Positions 53,802-64,000 of a stretch of 64,000 nt of DNA are shown here, piece by piece. The stretch covers positions 62,001 through 126,000 of the forward strand of contig JADDMT010000083.1 in assembly GCA_021401465.1 (NCBI GenBank), given 5' to 3'. This DNA is from Teratosphaeria epicoccoides. Lineage: Eukaryota; Ascomycota; Dothideomycetes; Mycosphaerellales; Teratosphaeriaceae. The position numbers were made by a program, and so were the translations under genes. How positions within the stretch are numbered: position 1 is the first letter of the stretch; each line of letters opens with the position of its first letter. The notes beneath the pieces were generated by a model. It searched no databases, was not told where the DNA came from, and saw only the letters and a program-made list of their open reading frames with translations.

Positions 53802-55876
53802 GATGTGGAGGAGCGTGTCTGAGTGGAGCCGGCGAATGGCTGTGGAGCTGCTGACGGACTGGCCAGGTGCGCGCGTCTGCGCCCCTTATACATGGACGGC
53901 CGATGAACAAACCCGAGCACTCAACAGAGATTCGGTCCGTTTGATTCCGCGCCCGAGGCGGCACTGTGACATGTAACACGAATGTTTGAGACATGGTTGT
54001 GCTCCGGTTGATTCCGAGCCCGAGACGACATTGCTGATGCGTACGTAACACATGCTACGCTGGCGTGATAGACCTCACCTGACCTTGGCTCTTGGCACTG
54101 GTCACGCCCTGTGTGTGAGATGCTTTCAAGCATTACGTGTACACCATCACGCTCAGAGGCCATGTATCGTCCCTGAACCCCTCAGCTGTCGTTTCACCGG
54201 CACCACCGTGATCCCTCGACACCTCCTCCCCACTATCGAGAACCTCGCTAGCCTAGTCAAGGTCTTGGACACCATAGCTCCATTTCCAGTCACTCCTCAC
54301 TTCGTTCCTGCAGACCAAGACATCCAACCCCCATGGTCAGCACCATTCTCGCTTGATCTTTTGCCGCCAAAGCTATGTTCCAGTGATCCCATCCTAGATC
54401 CACGAACTCCTCTCCATTTCCGTCCTCATCTGACACGTCAAGCGAACCATTCTCGGCTCTATCCCGGAACTCATCATTGCAATCATCAGGACGAGGCAGC
54501 GCATCTGCCGAGTTAAAGCTAGGTAGAGAACTCAGTGGACAGGTCTTATTGGACCGATCCATCCACTTTCCATCCAATTCTGGTGCCGAAGCATTGATAA
54601 GCAGTATGTGGGTCAGCTCTTGTCCCACACGACACCCATGGCAAGTTCAAGGATTTCGACGTAGAGCTAGTACACGCACATCAGAGGATTGTTGCAACTT
54701 TGGTTCGACTCCAGGCTACCACTCAGCCGCATACGCTTGCTTGTCTCAGCAAGGGGTCCTTGAACATCCAAGGACCAACGCTACAATCCCGTGAAAGCTA
54801 GTCTGTACCTGCGGCGTTAAAAAGCACGAATCGGGCCTTCGACTGGGATCAATCACTCTCTCGAATCGGACCGGATCCATAGAACAGAACCGATTCAGAC
54901 TGTCAACGGGAGACTGTCGACTGGAATCATTGAAACTAGCTGAGCGGCGGGAGTATGGCAGACTAGGACACAGGGATACTCGGGATCGTCGGGCATCCCC
55001 TGGCGAAGCCTGAGCTCCCTCGGCCGCGCCAGCAGGAAATCGAACGCTGGAACGCGGGTTGAAAATGCCTTAAAAGTAATGCGCTAGCCAACTGATCTTG
55101 AACGGCTGCGGGTCAACGCCATCCGGCCCATGCCTAGCCATCAGTCCAGATCGTGGATCTTCGCGGAGGAGACCACGCGGCTCGTACAAACGTGAGGATT
55201 CCGGCCAAGATACTGACCTACCATCGCTTTCTGCTGCGATTCGACGGCCATGGCGGGCGTCCAGTCGGCTGGCGTCGGAAGTACTCAAGCTCGATGACGG
55301 TTGGCAAGTGCGCTGACAGAGTATGTCCCAGGCCGACGGGGGCGGATGGTACATGGGCAATGAGTGCCTCATGCTTGGCCTTTGGGTCGCGCGTGAAGAC
55401 TCCAAGGTCGTGGGCGATACCAGATGGAGCCTGCTTGCGCTACGGCGACAATAAAGGCCGTACCCAATGAGGAAGACGTCTTCAGGGCATGGCAATCCTT
55501 CGTGCCAGCTGACTGAAGATTAGGTACTTGTTGCTGTCGGCCACGAACTGAATAACTGTCCGGAGAGACAGGTGGGACGAGGTGGTACAACCTGTTCTCT
55601 TACTCACGTACAATCGATCTCGCACCTGCATCGCTATGGCTTACACCCTGCTCAGCACCACGTATGCGCTGTTGCCATCCGGGATCTCGCCATCGAAGCT
55701 GCTACTGCTCTTGCCTCACACCCCTTTCCCTGTGAATAGATTTTTGCTTCTATCTGGCACTAGCAGAACAGCATTACTGTTATCGGACCCTGGAGCTGTG
55801 TTACACAATCCGCGGTGTCTGAACCATTCTCAGCCCTGTACTTTTACCTTTCCCAAATCGCACTTGTACTGCATTA
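53802..55876. other. gene-poor interval
   Basis: 2.1 kb. The left end is the promoter of the small secreted protein. A minus-strand frame at 54290-54628 (112 codons) has an acidic C-terminal half (LDVSDEDGNGEEFVDLG) but no domain, and another at 55070-55495 looks like chance. I do not call either as a gene. Confidence 0.4.
53884..53890 (-). promoter_or_regulatory. TATA box of the small secreted protein
   Basis: TATAAGG on the minus strand, about 83 bp before the ATG at 53801. Confidence 0.4.
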
Positions 55877-57681
55877 TCATATTTCCAACTTGATCCACTT
55901 GCCCTCTGAAGGTATGCCGTCGACGATATACCACAACAGATATACACCTGGAGGCGCTATCGAACAATCCGAAGGCGCCTTGATGTTTGCTGTCATACCT
56001 CCATGGCCTCCAACAGTGACCTGAAGCTCGACCATCCTTTGCCCCATGTCTACGGCATGCGTTCGAAATCCGCCATAAGAAATTCGTGCTTTGGCGTCTC
56101 TTGTCGGTTTTTGCGCCACAATGATAGAGAATTCCTCGCCATATTTCACAGACTTGGGCGAATCTTGAATCTTTGGGCGATCATGGACTTCCACGTAGTC
56201 GGGAGCATACATCTCAACACGATACTCGGTGGAATAATTAGAGTCTCGCGCTTGCTGCTGGTGCAGGAAAGAGATGTGGCCATTGTTGGTGAATCGAGGG
56301 TATATTGGATTTTTTTTGGGAGCTTTACCCTCGTTTGCATAGAAGACTGCAGGATTGGAGCCTGCCACAATGACTTCGCCAGATGGGAGGAGTTGGGCTA
56401 CGGAGTGGTAGAGACGTGGGATCTGGGTACGAGCGTTGACTTTGGTGAACCGGTCCCCGGCTGGCGCAGTAGGATTGTAAATTAGAGGCTGGTACACTGG
56501 ATCCTCGGCTTGAAAACCACCAGAACAACCTTTGTGGGCGCCATTGATGAAGAGAACATTGCCGTCAGGGAGAAGTATACCGTCAGTCGAGTGTTGAGGA
56601 CCGTTGGGCAACTTGTCGTCGGTCTGCCACAACGGTACCTCGTCATTGGGCTTGATACGATAGCAGTCGTCGAGGGCTTGCGGGTCAGGGGCATCGGTGG
56701 AGCTGCCACCGCAGACGAGAACCTCGGGCTCGTATGCTGGCGCCGACAAAGGCAACATAACGACTGTTGCTGATGACGGAAAACATCTGGGTTGCAGCGG
56801 CACCTCTGGCAGGTCTTTAATCCGCTCGTTCGTGAGATAGTCGTGGACTGCAACACGGTTTCCGGCAAGGGTGAAGACTTTTGATATCCGAGTAGCGTCT
56901 GGTAAAACATGGACTGTGGCTTTCGTCAGCGAAATCAATGCTGTCACTTTGGTGGCTTGGACCCACGAGTAGGGTATAAATTATACGAATAATTGCCATT
57001 CTGATTCTGGTCGGAAGTAAAGTCGAGAATGTCCAATTTGACTTGCCTCGGCGCTGGGGTACCGTCATACTTTATCAGCTCGTACGTCGGATTATTGATG
57101 GCAGCCTCGTTTGTCACCAGCAAGCCGACGTCGGATCCACCGACGACCAGTATGTCGCCATTACCAAGAGTGATGGCGGTGGGGTACCATCGTCGGCTCT
57201 GCAGGGCATCATTGTCCACCGTAAAGTCCATGTCGCAGGATCCATTGCAAGGGCCAGGTTTGTAGCGGCGCAAAGCTTGTCGGCCGTCCAGCAGGCTATG
57301 AACGTGAATTCCACCGCTCCGCGTCTCGGCGCCAGCGACATTGACCATGGTTCCGTCGGGAAAGAATGCACCGGCGGCGCAGAAGGTGTTGCTTCGTGGA
57401 TGGAGCTTCCTGAGTGCATTGGTCCGCCATGAGTACTCCACGCCGAAGACGTAGAGGCCGGAGCTATCGTTCTGCATGTATGGCCTCGGAGAGTGAGCGC
57501 CGGTGGTGAGGTCAACGCCGGGGCCGCCATAGTTTCGATGGTAGTTGTCTAGAAAGACGATTGTGTCTGTAAAGGGCACCAAGAACGACATCTGAACTGT
57601 GCAGCCTGATGACCCCACCGTCCGGAAGCTTGCTGCCCGAACGCCGGCGTGGAGCGCAGCGAGGTAAACGAAGGTATGCAT
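55877..57681 (-). CDS. secreted glyoxal oxidase-type copper radical oxidase
   Basis: Exons complement(55877-56913, 56967-57681) give 583 residues. The 53-nt intron is GTGGGT..GCTGACG..CACAG, and the junction reads NLYPTLHVLPDATR. A signal peptide (MHTFVYLAALHAGVRA) is followed by a seven-bladed kelch-type propeller of family AA5_1. The radical-copper site is recognisable: Cys in NTFCAAGAFFPDG, Tyr in SRRWYPTAI, Tyr-His in PRLYHSVAQLLPSGEV, and the distal His in GGHGG. A C-terminal immunoglobulin-like domain ends with the conserved PPGVYLLWYIVDG. Such enzymes oxidise small aldehydes outside the cell and make H2O2, which peroxidases use. It is the last intact gene before the transposon block. 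Confidence 0.93.
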
Positions 57682-57960
57682 CCTTATGGTAGAGCGTTAG
57701 ACTCGGGTCATGATTCAATCGATGGAATGTATCTCGATGACTGTCTTCTGCTCTCCGGAGTCTATTTCCAACGCGAATTCTTTCGGAGAGGCATAGCGGC
57801 CCTTTCTCGTGAATCCTCTTGCCCAGGCATAGCAGCCCTTCTCGTACATAGCCATCAACAGATGTTAGCGGATCCTCTCTGATGGGTAACAACACCAAGG
57901 ATTATTGATGCTCCAAAACAGAACATGAAAGTCGGGACATAGTGAATATCGGGGAAGACA
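57682..57960. other. boundary between gene-bearing DNA and decayed repeat block
   Basis: The glyoxal oxidase promoter lies here. From about 57960-58080 the sequence changes from mixed composition to TA-rich DNA full of TAG and CTA, marking the edge of the repeat block. Confidence 0.6.
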
Positions 57961-58290
57961 TAGCCTCTGACGCCGACTAATACGAAGGAGCTCGTTCTTG
58001 AGGTTTGATAAACAAGCGCGCTGCGCGGGACCTATGTTAGCGCCTAGGTAGTCAAGCGTTAGTGATAGATAAGTTTTTATAGAGATAGTAAGCTATTCTA
58101 TTCTGCAAATAATAGCAAGAGTTTAATAGGAGCTAATTCTAATTTGTTAAATACTAATATAATTTAAATAGAATCTAAACCTCTTAAGTCTATTCTTACT
58201 CTACTATGCTAGTAGGATCTCTTACTCTATCTACTTCATTTACTCTATATAGATTAAATAGACTACTTAGAGTACTCTTTAGTCTAGTAA

Positions 58291-58411
58291 TATGCTAGAC
58301 ATACAGGCGCAAGCTATAGGCTTAGTGTCATATAACCTTGCGGATATTTAAGATACTAGACATATAGGTGCTAGCTACAGGCTTGGCATCACGTGACCTC
58401 ACGGATGTTTC
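58291..58411. repeat. tandem duplication, 61-bp unit
   Basis: Two copies, 58291-58350 and 58352-58411, share CTAGACATA, CAGGC/TAGGC and CGGAT(A/G)TTT blocks in order. Nearly all differences between them are C/T or G/A transitions. Confidence 0.75.
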
Positions 58412-58672
58412 TTAGGTTATAGTGTGTGTGCATATGTAGCTAACTATAATTAGCCCTGTTACAGGACTAATTACTAAGCCTTTTATAGCTATGTAGGGTA
58501 GTAGTAAAAGGTTAGTATACCTTCCCTATTATCTAGCTACTCTATTTACTTAATCTAGTTAATACTAGGAGAGTATTAGGTACCTTAGGTACCTTCCTTT
58601 AGGCTTCCTAATTAATAGTAGTAAATAACAATCTTAATTAATGTAGTATGTAACTAGTAATTAATACATAGG

Positions 58673-58733
58673 TATTAATATAGTTAATACTAGGGGGCTA
58701 TTAGAGCTGCATAGGTTCTAATGCCTACCCTTA
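58673..58733. repeat. 61-bp direct repeat, copy 1 (copy 2 at 61583-61643)
   Basis: The segment TATTAATATAGTTAATACTA onward, through AGGTTCTAATGCCT, recurs 2.9 kb downstream in the same orientation with five or six differences, all transitions. The spacing brackets the first gag-protease remnant, as LTR parts would. Confidence 0.75.
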
Positions 58734-58854
58734 TGTCATAAGTGTTAGGAGTACTGTAGGTTACAGGATTATGAGGGTCCTAAGTGCTATGAGTCATAGT
58801 ATAGTTATAGGAGTACTATAAGTTATAGGCATAGTTATAGGAGAAAGGATCTGT

Positions 58855-58990
58855 TACGTGAGGACAGATCCCTAGATCTGTAGGGTTAGTCTACAGATCT
58901 ATAGGCCTATAGGGGAGAAGGGATCTGTCATAGGATAACAGACTCTCGGATCTATAGGGTTAGTCTACAGATCTATAGACATAGATCTAT
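58855..58990. repeat. two imperfect copies of a ~65-bp AGATCT-rich unit
   Basis: Each copy contains GGATCTGT, an AACAGA/GACAGA block, and GGGTTAGTCTACAGATCTAT. The units contain several AGATCT palindromic hexamers. Confidence 0.65.
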
Positions 58991-59499
58991 TAGGTCTGTT
59001 AACAGATCTAATAGAGCTGCTCTGTCTCTCTAGTATATAGGGATAGCTTTAGGATAGGTAGTTAGGAGCTTCGTGCTTAATTTAATTCCCTTTCCCTAGG
59101 GGATAGTTAGTTATAAGGATAATTGCTATTATCGATATTCTTTATAGCTCTACAAGTCTAATACCTAGTTACCTTCCTACTATTAGCACCTACCCTTATG
59201 ACATTTTGAGCACTACTTCTAAGGAAGCATCAGGGGACTCGTTAAGCGCTTAACATACGCCTATGTCAAGTAGTTCTTTAGCTGTTAGTTCAACTTCTAG
59301 CGACAGTTAACTAACACTATAAGAACAAGTTGCTACTATACCTTAAATTACGTAGTAGCTCGAATCTATTCACCTTAGCGAGATAGCTCTAGCATCCGTT
59401 ACAGGTTTAACTACTAGGAATAGACATAGTAATAATGGCTTTAAGATAGGAAGCCCTATAGAGTTTATAGGACAACGATCTTAGGTCAAGATGTTTATC

Positions 59500-60260
59500 C
59501 TATAATACTAGTTAGCATTTAATGTAGATACGGAACAGTTTACGACATATTATAAGCGAATGATGTACATTGTCTCTTACCTGAAGGGACTAGCGTTCGA
59601 GTTTATCTAGCCTCATCTAACAGATTATCTAGATCACGTCAGTAATGTTAAAGCTAGGAAGATGACAACTAGGGAGATTCTTAACTTAGACAAGTCTTTG
59701 TTTAAGGCATTACGCGAAGCTTTTAGGCTCGGTAATAAGCAACAAGAGGCCGAGAGAGCTCTCCTAGGAATCTAGCAGAAGGGTTCTGCTATCAAGTACC
59801 GCGCGGACTTTTAGACCCTCTCTGCTCGGGTCGACTAGAATGATAATGCTTTAGCCGCTTAGTTCTACTAGGGACTAAAGGAGATAGTTAAAGACAAAAT
59901 CGCCTGAGGAGATTAGCTAACGACATTCAAGGAAATAAGCAATCTCGCGATTAGAATCGATAATCGCATCTAGGAACGACAGCAAGAATGATAACATAGA
60001 AATTGTAAGCTAGTACAGGCTAACCATAAGGTCTAACGATTAGCACTAAAATGGCGAAGCGATTACTATAGTCTCTAACCTATAGAGTTAGATGCGACTA
60101 AGGGGCGTCTAAGGAATAGACCCCGAGGAAAGCCGCGGAAGGGCTCTCCTCCCTAGAATAGTCTGAAGAAGCTATTCGACAAGAGTAATCTCGAGTGCTA
60201 CAACTGTAGAAAGAAAGGACACTTTGCCTGCGAATGTTTTGCTAAGAAGTAACGACAAGA
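59500..60260 (+). pseudogene. Ty3/gypsy gag remnant (element 1)
   Basis: The reading from about 59518 shows the capsid-like EAERALLG and QKGSAIKYRADF segments, then GLKEIVKDKIA and AIRIDNRI, typical of fungal gypsy gag. Frequent in-frame TAG/TAA codons replace Gln. A CCHC zinc knuckle is intact at about 60196-60237, reading CYNCRKKGHFACEC (CX2CX4HX4C). Confidence 0.8.
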
Positions 60261-61099
60261 GCCGCCTAGGATAGAGCAGGCTCGCGCGACAACAACGGCG
60301 CCTTAGCAAAAGGCCGCTACTACTCGAGAACCGGACTATGCTGCACTTACTTAGACTACGTGCTACGACGACGATTGTCGAATTCACATAAGTGATAAAG
60401 ATAGTTCTAGATAGTACCCTAGCTGAAACAAGGCATAGTCGATCTGTGCGCTAAGGGGTATACCTTCTAGTGTAATAGTCCTAAGGCAACAGGAGCTAGA
60501 AGAAGAAGAAGAAGGTTCGGACGACAACTACGAGATTGTCGAAGCCGTCATTCCTGATTCCGAGGAAGACGAGAGCATAGAGCGATAGGCTATGCCGCTG
60601 CATGACATTAGACTCGATATTATCCGAATTATATAGAACTAGTAGGCTTAGGCTTACCTATAGATTAATAGAGTATAACATGTTAACTAGCTTTAGTATA
60701 ACGAACTAGCCGACCGTATGCGACGACACCTAAGGAGACTACTAGTCGTAGCTTAACCTCACGCGCATCAGAAAGTTTTCCAAGAAATTGTACCGTTCGG
60801 GGTAGAGTTCACGCCCTAGGGAGGCTACCTAACCTACGAAGGTATTTAGATTCTACGAGCGCTACGACTCTGAGTCTATCACTTAAAGATAGAGTACATA
60901 AGAAACGCGCAGGAACAGCGAGGCCAAGAGCGAGAACGACCTCTTAGGCTAGAAAACAGTAACGCTTAGAGAAGAAGCCGAGACCGCATGATCCCTAAAC
61001 TAGTCCGTAAAGACAGTTATTCGGGAAACGACAAGGTCCGCTAGAATTAGACCTACAGACAGACTAGACAGGGCTACAACGATGTGCCGCGATTAGCGC

Positions 61100-61440
61100 C
61101 AGATACGCGAACAACCTTAGAGTATAGGTGCACATCGACAAGACGCTAGCTAGGGCCTTATTAGATTCAGGATGTACTAGAATCTTCATGACGCCCAAGT
61201 TCGCCAGGACAGCTAGGATAAAGCTACAGGCGAAGACGAATGCTTTCTCGCTACAAGCGATTAACGGAAAGCTAGTTACGTACAACTAAGGAATAGTTGA
61301 CAAAGAGACTAAGATGATACCTCTGCGGATAGGACGCTACTAAGAGATGCTCTAGTTTGACATCACGGAGTTACTAGGCTTAGATGTAGCTAGGGTTGCC
61401 ATAGCTAAGAAACGCTAACCCCTATATCGACTAGAAGAAT
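61100..61440 (+). pseudogene. retroviral-type aspartic protease remnant (element 1)
   Basis: The segment RALLDSGCTRIFMTPKFA carries the DSG of a retropepsin, followed by NAFSLQAINGKLV, with in-frame stops further on. Reverse transcriptase is not found before the 61-bp repeat at 61583, so this copy appears truncated. Confidence 0.75.
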
Positions 61441-61582
61441 GAGAGGATCTAGTTCCCGGAACTCTCAAGATCGATACCTCTACCTGTAGTGCACGACGCA
61501 TTAGGCAAGATCGAAATATGTGTTATGACTTCAAGCGAGATAGTAGCTACTATTAAGGATCTAGAACAGGAAGTACATGTCC

Positions 61583-61643
61583 TATTAATACAGTTAATAC
61601 TAGGGGGCCATTAGAACCGCATAGGTTCTAATGCCTGCCCTTA
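61583..61643. repeat. 61-bp direct repeat, copy 2 (copy 1 at 58673-58733)
   Basis: See copy 1. At two positions this copy keeps CAG or CTG where copy 1 has TAG or CTA, so it is the less mutated one there. Confidence 0.75.
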
Positions 61644-62459
61644 GCATGTAGTAACCCTGCTACATATAGCAAGGGGGTCCTTTGTACATACGTTAGCTTG
61701 TATGTCGTCTAAGTAGGATTAGTTGTCGACGTAGGACGCCCCTACGTCGCTAACCCTACGGTACCCCTACAGGGTTAGGCTTAGACATGCTTTCCCTAAT
61801 TAAGGAGCGTCAGGGGTTATAAGCACCCTTAGCGCTACCTCTGCGATAAGCAGAAAGCAGCGCTGTCTTGTACCTACTAAAAGGTCAGATTACTCTGTCA
61901 CACTACGAGATATTTCTATATCATATAGCATATACATCTATATTAGTTCTGCTTTCTCCCCCCTACTTTGTAGTCTAGCAGAGAATACTACGATATGTCT
62001 AGAGTACTACGAACTCGCAACTAACGCGTAGCGAGCGCTATCCTAAGCGCCCGCAATGGCGAAGCTAGCCTAAGTAACTAGCCCGCAGAAGTACCCCCTG
62101 CGAGTAACACTACATCAAGCGACAGTTCCGCTAGAGGCTAATTACGCGGCAGACAAGGTAATAGACCCCCTACATAGGGACCGCAGCTAACCCTAACTAT
62201 CGACCTAGCCCTTGTAGCTATGATTGTCAATTAGGTTGCGAACCGCCTTGCGAACTAGAGCTAGAGCCGCACCGCTTCTAGCAGCGACAACGGCAGGGAC
62301 GACGAAGACGTCGCTATGAGTAGTACTAATAAACTAGCGGACGAAGAAATCTAGCGAGATTTCACGCTAGGGACCCGCGAAGACAACTTACTAGGAGGCG
62401 TAGACCCTCCGCGTATGCCTGCGAACCTAGTGCCTAAATTCGGGGCTATAGTAGGCTAA

Positions 62460-63200
62460 CTAGGAGGCAGTCGTAACGCACGTAACCTGAAGCCATTTAA
62501 GGGAGATACCTTGAAGGAGGCTCGAACTTTCTTACAGGCATGTGAGGCAGTTTTCATGCTTAACCTACATGGATATTCTATAGAGGGCGAACAAGTCGCC
62601 TTTAGTGTAATGTAGCTCGAAGAGGATAAGGAACCTTGTAACAATTAGCATGAGTAGTATGACCTTATGCAGGTCTACAATAGAACATATATGTAGGCGG
62701 ACTTTCGCTAGTTCTATGTCGACTAGGTCGAGGATCCAGGGAATCGCGCCCTTACTATGTCTGTTAAGTACAAGAAGGCTAAGCAGGGGAAGGGACAAAT
62801 AACCTCTAGCTTCGCTACCTACCTCGCTACACTTAAGGGACAGATGCTACCCTATACTAAGACGTAACGCATGCGGCACTTACTTGTCAAACTTGATGAC
62901 GATCTTCAGAATACAATCATGACTTTTTATGAACTTCTGACAACTTAGCAAGACCTCGTGTCCCTTGCGACACGTATGGAGATTACCTTGAAGTGAAATA
63001 GAAAATCAGGCGGCAAGGACAATAAGCGTCTAAGCCCTAAGGACCTACTAAAGGGCCGCTATTACAAGCGCCCTAGGGGTCACGCCTAACGCGGTAGTTT
63101 ATTCTAGAGGAGCAAGCCCTCTAAGCTAAAAGACAGTAGCGAGAAGCCTCCGAGTAGCTACTACATCTGTAGAGCGAGAGACTACTAGGCGGCTTGCTAT
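62460..63200 (+). pseudogene. gypsy gag remnant (element 2)
   Basis: Begins near NLKPFKGDTLKEARTFLQAC and continues through FSVM, VEDPGNRALTMSVKYKKAK and LVKLDDDLQNTIM, with Gln codons replaced by TAG. A degraded CCHC knuckle at about 63150-63190 has lost its first Cys and its His to Tyr, both explained by transitions. A different family from element 1. Confidence 0.75.
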
Positions 63201-63299
63201 CCTAAACGAAGTGATGGGAAGAAGGTAAGCAAGGTGTCCGAAACCTCCCTAGAGGGGAGGCGAATGAAGGACAAGCCCGAGACAACTAAATGGCTACCG

Positions 63300-64000
63300 C
63301 GGGTATCTAAGCTGTCTGTTACTAATAGTGTAGACTTATGGCCTGCCTGGCGCCTATCTGGTACGGTCCGAGTTAATAGCTCGCTTGAGCTAGTAGACTG
63401 TATGTTAGATGACCTTGCGGAGGTTAACGTGATACCCTAGAGGGTAGTCGTACAGCTCGGTTTAAAGCTAATCCTAGGAGCCCTGCTGCCTACTATGAAG
63501 TCCTTTTAGGGCGAAGGCGTAGCGGCTTAAGGCGCGTATAACGTGCGCCTCTAACTCGCGGACTCCTTAGGAGAAGTGCGCGAGACTAACAAAGTCTTCT
63601 ACGCTAAAGACGTTCCTAATAAGGAGCTCCTACTCGGCCGCCCTTAGCGCTACAAGTAGGGAGTCGTTGTTAATAGAGCTACTAACAACTAGTTCTACGG
63701 CTCTATAGGCGAAGTTCCTATAGTGTAGATACATGATGCACATAGCTTCTACAAGGACATAAAGAAGGTCTAATGCATGTATGCGGTCCGCATACAGAAC
63801 ATTAAGGAAGACGTTACCCTTCTGCCTAAGTTAGAGGAATACGCCGATATTTTCGACGTAGAGGCTGCGGCCTATGCCCAGGCCCTAGACGCGGAACATG
63901 CGATTAACCTTAAGGAGGGTTACAATCCTCTGTATTAACCTCTGTACCCTATGTTAGAATTGTAGCTCGAAACACTTCGAGACTACCTCTACAAGGCGCA
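63300..64000 (+). pseudogene. gypsy protease and start of reverse transcriptase (element 2), cut by window edge
   Basis: LELVDCMLDDLAEVNVIP fits the protease strand with a changed active-site region. From about 63820 the frame reads EYADIFDVEAAAYAQ, HAINLKEGYNPLY and LETLRDYLYKA, the N-terminal approach to Ty3/gypsy reverse transcriptase (the '...YADVF...DHxIdLkpG...' segment). Stops interrupt it. Confidence 0.8.

Larger units (their letters stand above)
58040..64000. mobile_element. block of decayed Ty3/gypsy retrotransposons
   Basis: The whole block lacks intact genes. It is enriched in TAG/CTA trinucleotides and shows two sets of retroelement coding remnants, both on the plus strand (gag plus protease at 59.5-61.4 kb; gag, protease and the start of reverse transcriptase at 62.4-64.0 kb). 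In both, many Gln codons are now TAG or TAA. Short repeated segments (58291-58411, 58673-58733 versus 61583-61643, 58855-58990) suggest LTR or nested fragments. The second element runs off the window's right edge. Confidence 0.85.

Noticed and set aside
54290..54628. 112-codon minus-strand acidic ORF
   Set aside because: No signal peptide, domain or splice-supported extension; a plus-strand ORF of similar quality overlaps it.

Overview
This window is nuclear DNA from a filamentous ascomycete. The genes have short (50-125 nt) GT..AG introns with CTGAC/CTAAC-type branch sites. The proteome includes fungal hallmarks: a CFEM/Pth11-type receptor, a hybrid histidine kinase, a heme-thiolate peroxidase, a glyoxal oxidase, NatB-Mdm20 and a SERCA pump. 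The right end is decayed by transitions of the RIP type. A Dothideomycete (Capnodiales/Mycosphaerellales-like) is my best guess, from gene style only.

Layout. Positions 1-2.8 kb hold no convincing gene. From 2.8 to 36 kb lies housekeeping sequence: a sugar-isomerase/dehydroshikimate-dehydratase-like TIM barrel, THOC5, an arrestin-like protein, a hybrid histidine kinase, a dienelactone hydrolase, a SERCA Ca2+-ATPase, an unknown conserved-looking protein, a lysine-methyltransferase-like protein, the NatB subunit Mdm20/NAA25, an M1 aminopeptidase, a 0.4-kb CACATA microsatellite and a BAR-PH-ArfGAP protein. From 35 to 37.4 kb a PTS1-bearing acyl-CoA thioesterase-like gene sits directly before PEX10. 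From 38.7 to 57.7 kb the content becomes accessory and secreted: a secretory lipase, a heme-thiolate peroxidase, a CFEM-GPCR, a P450, a broken copper amine oxidase, a glyoxal oxidase and a tiny cysteine-rich secreted protein. The mitochondrial MetRS is embedded among them. From about 58 kb to the end the sequence changes sharply to gene-free, TAG/CTA-rich, decayed Ty3/gypsy retrotransposon remains from two families.

The most interesting observations are these. (1) The hybrid histidine kinase carries a second, diverged copy of the C-terminal half of its receiver domain just past the stop codon. A good donor/acceptor pair would splice that copy in frame in place of the first, giving two interchangeable receiver tails. 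(2) The transposon decay is strongly biased to CAG/CTG -> TAG/CTA, while CAA/TTG and CpG survive. (3) A 69-residue, six-cysteine secreted protein is hidden in three small exons. (4) A copper amine oxidase keeps its catalytic core but has several N-terminal breaks and a premature stop. Gene models with introns were spliced by hand; exon coordinates are in the evidence fields and reading-frame arithmetic was checked for each.
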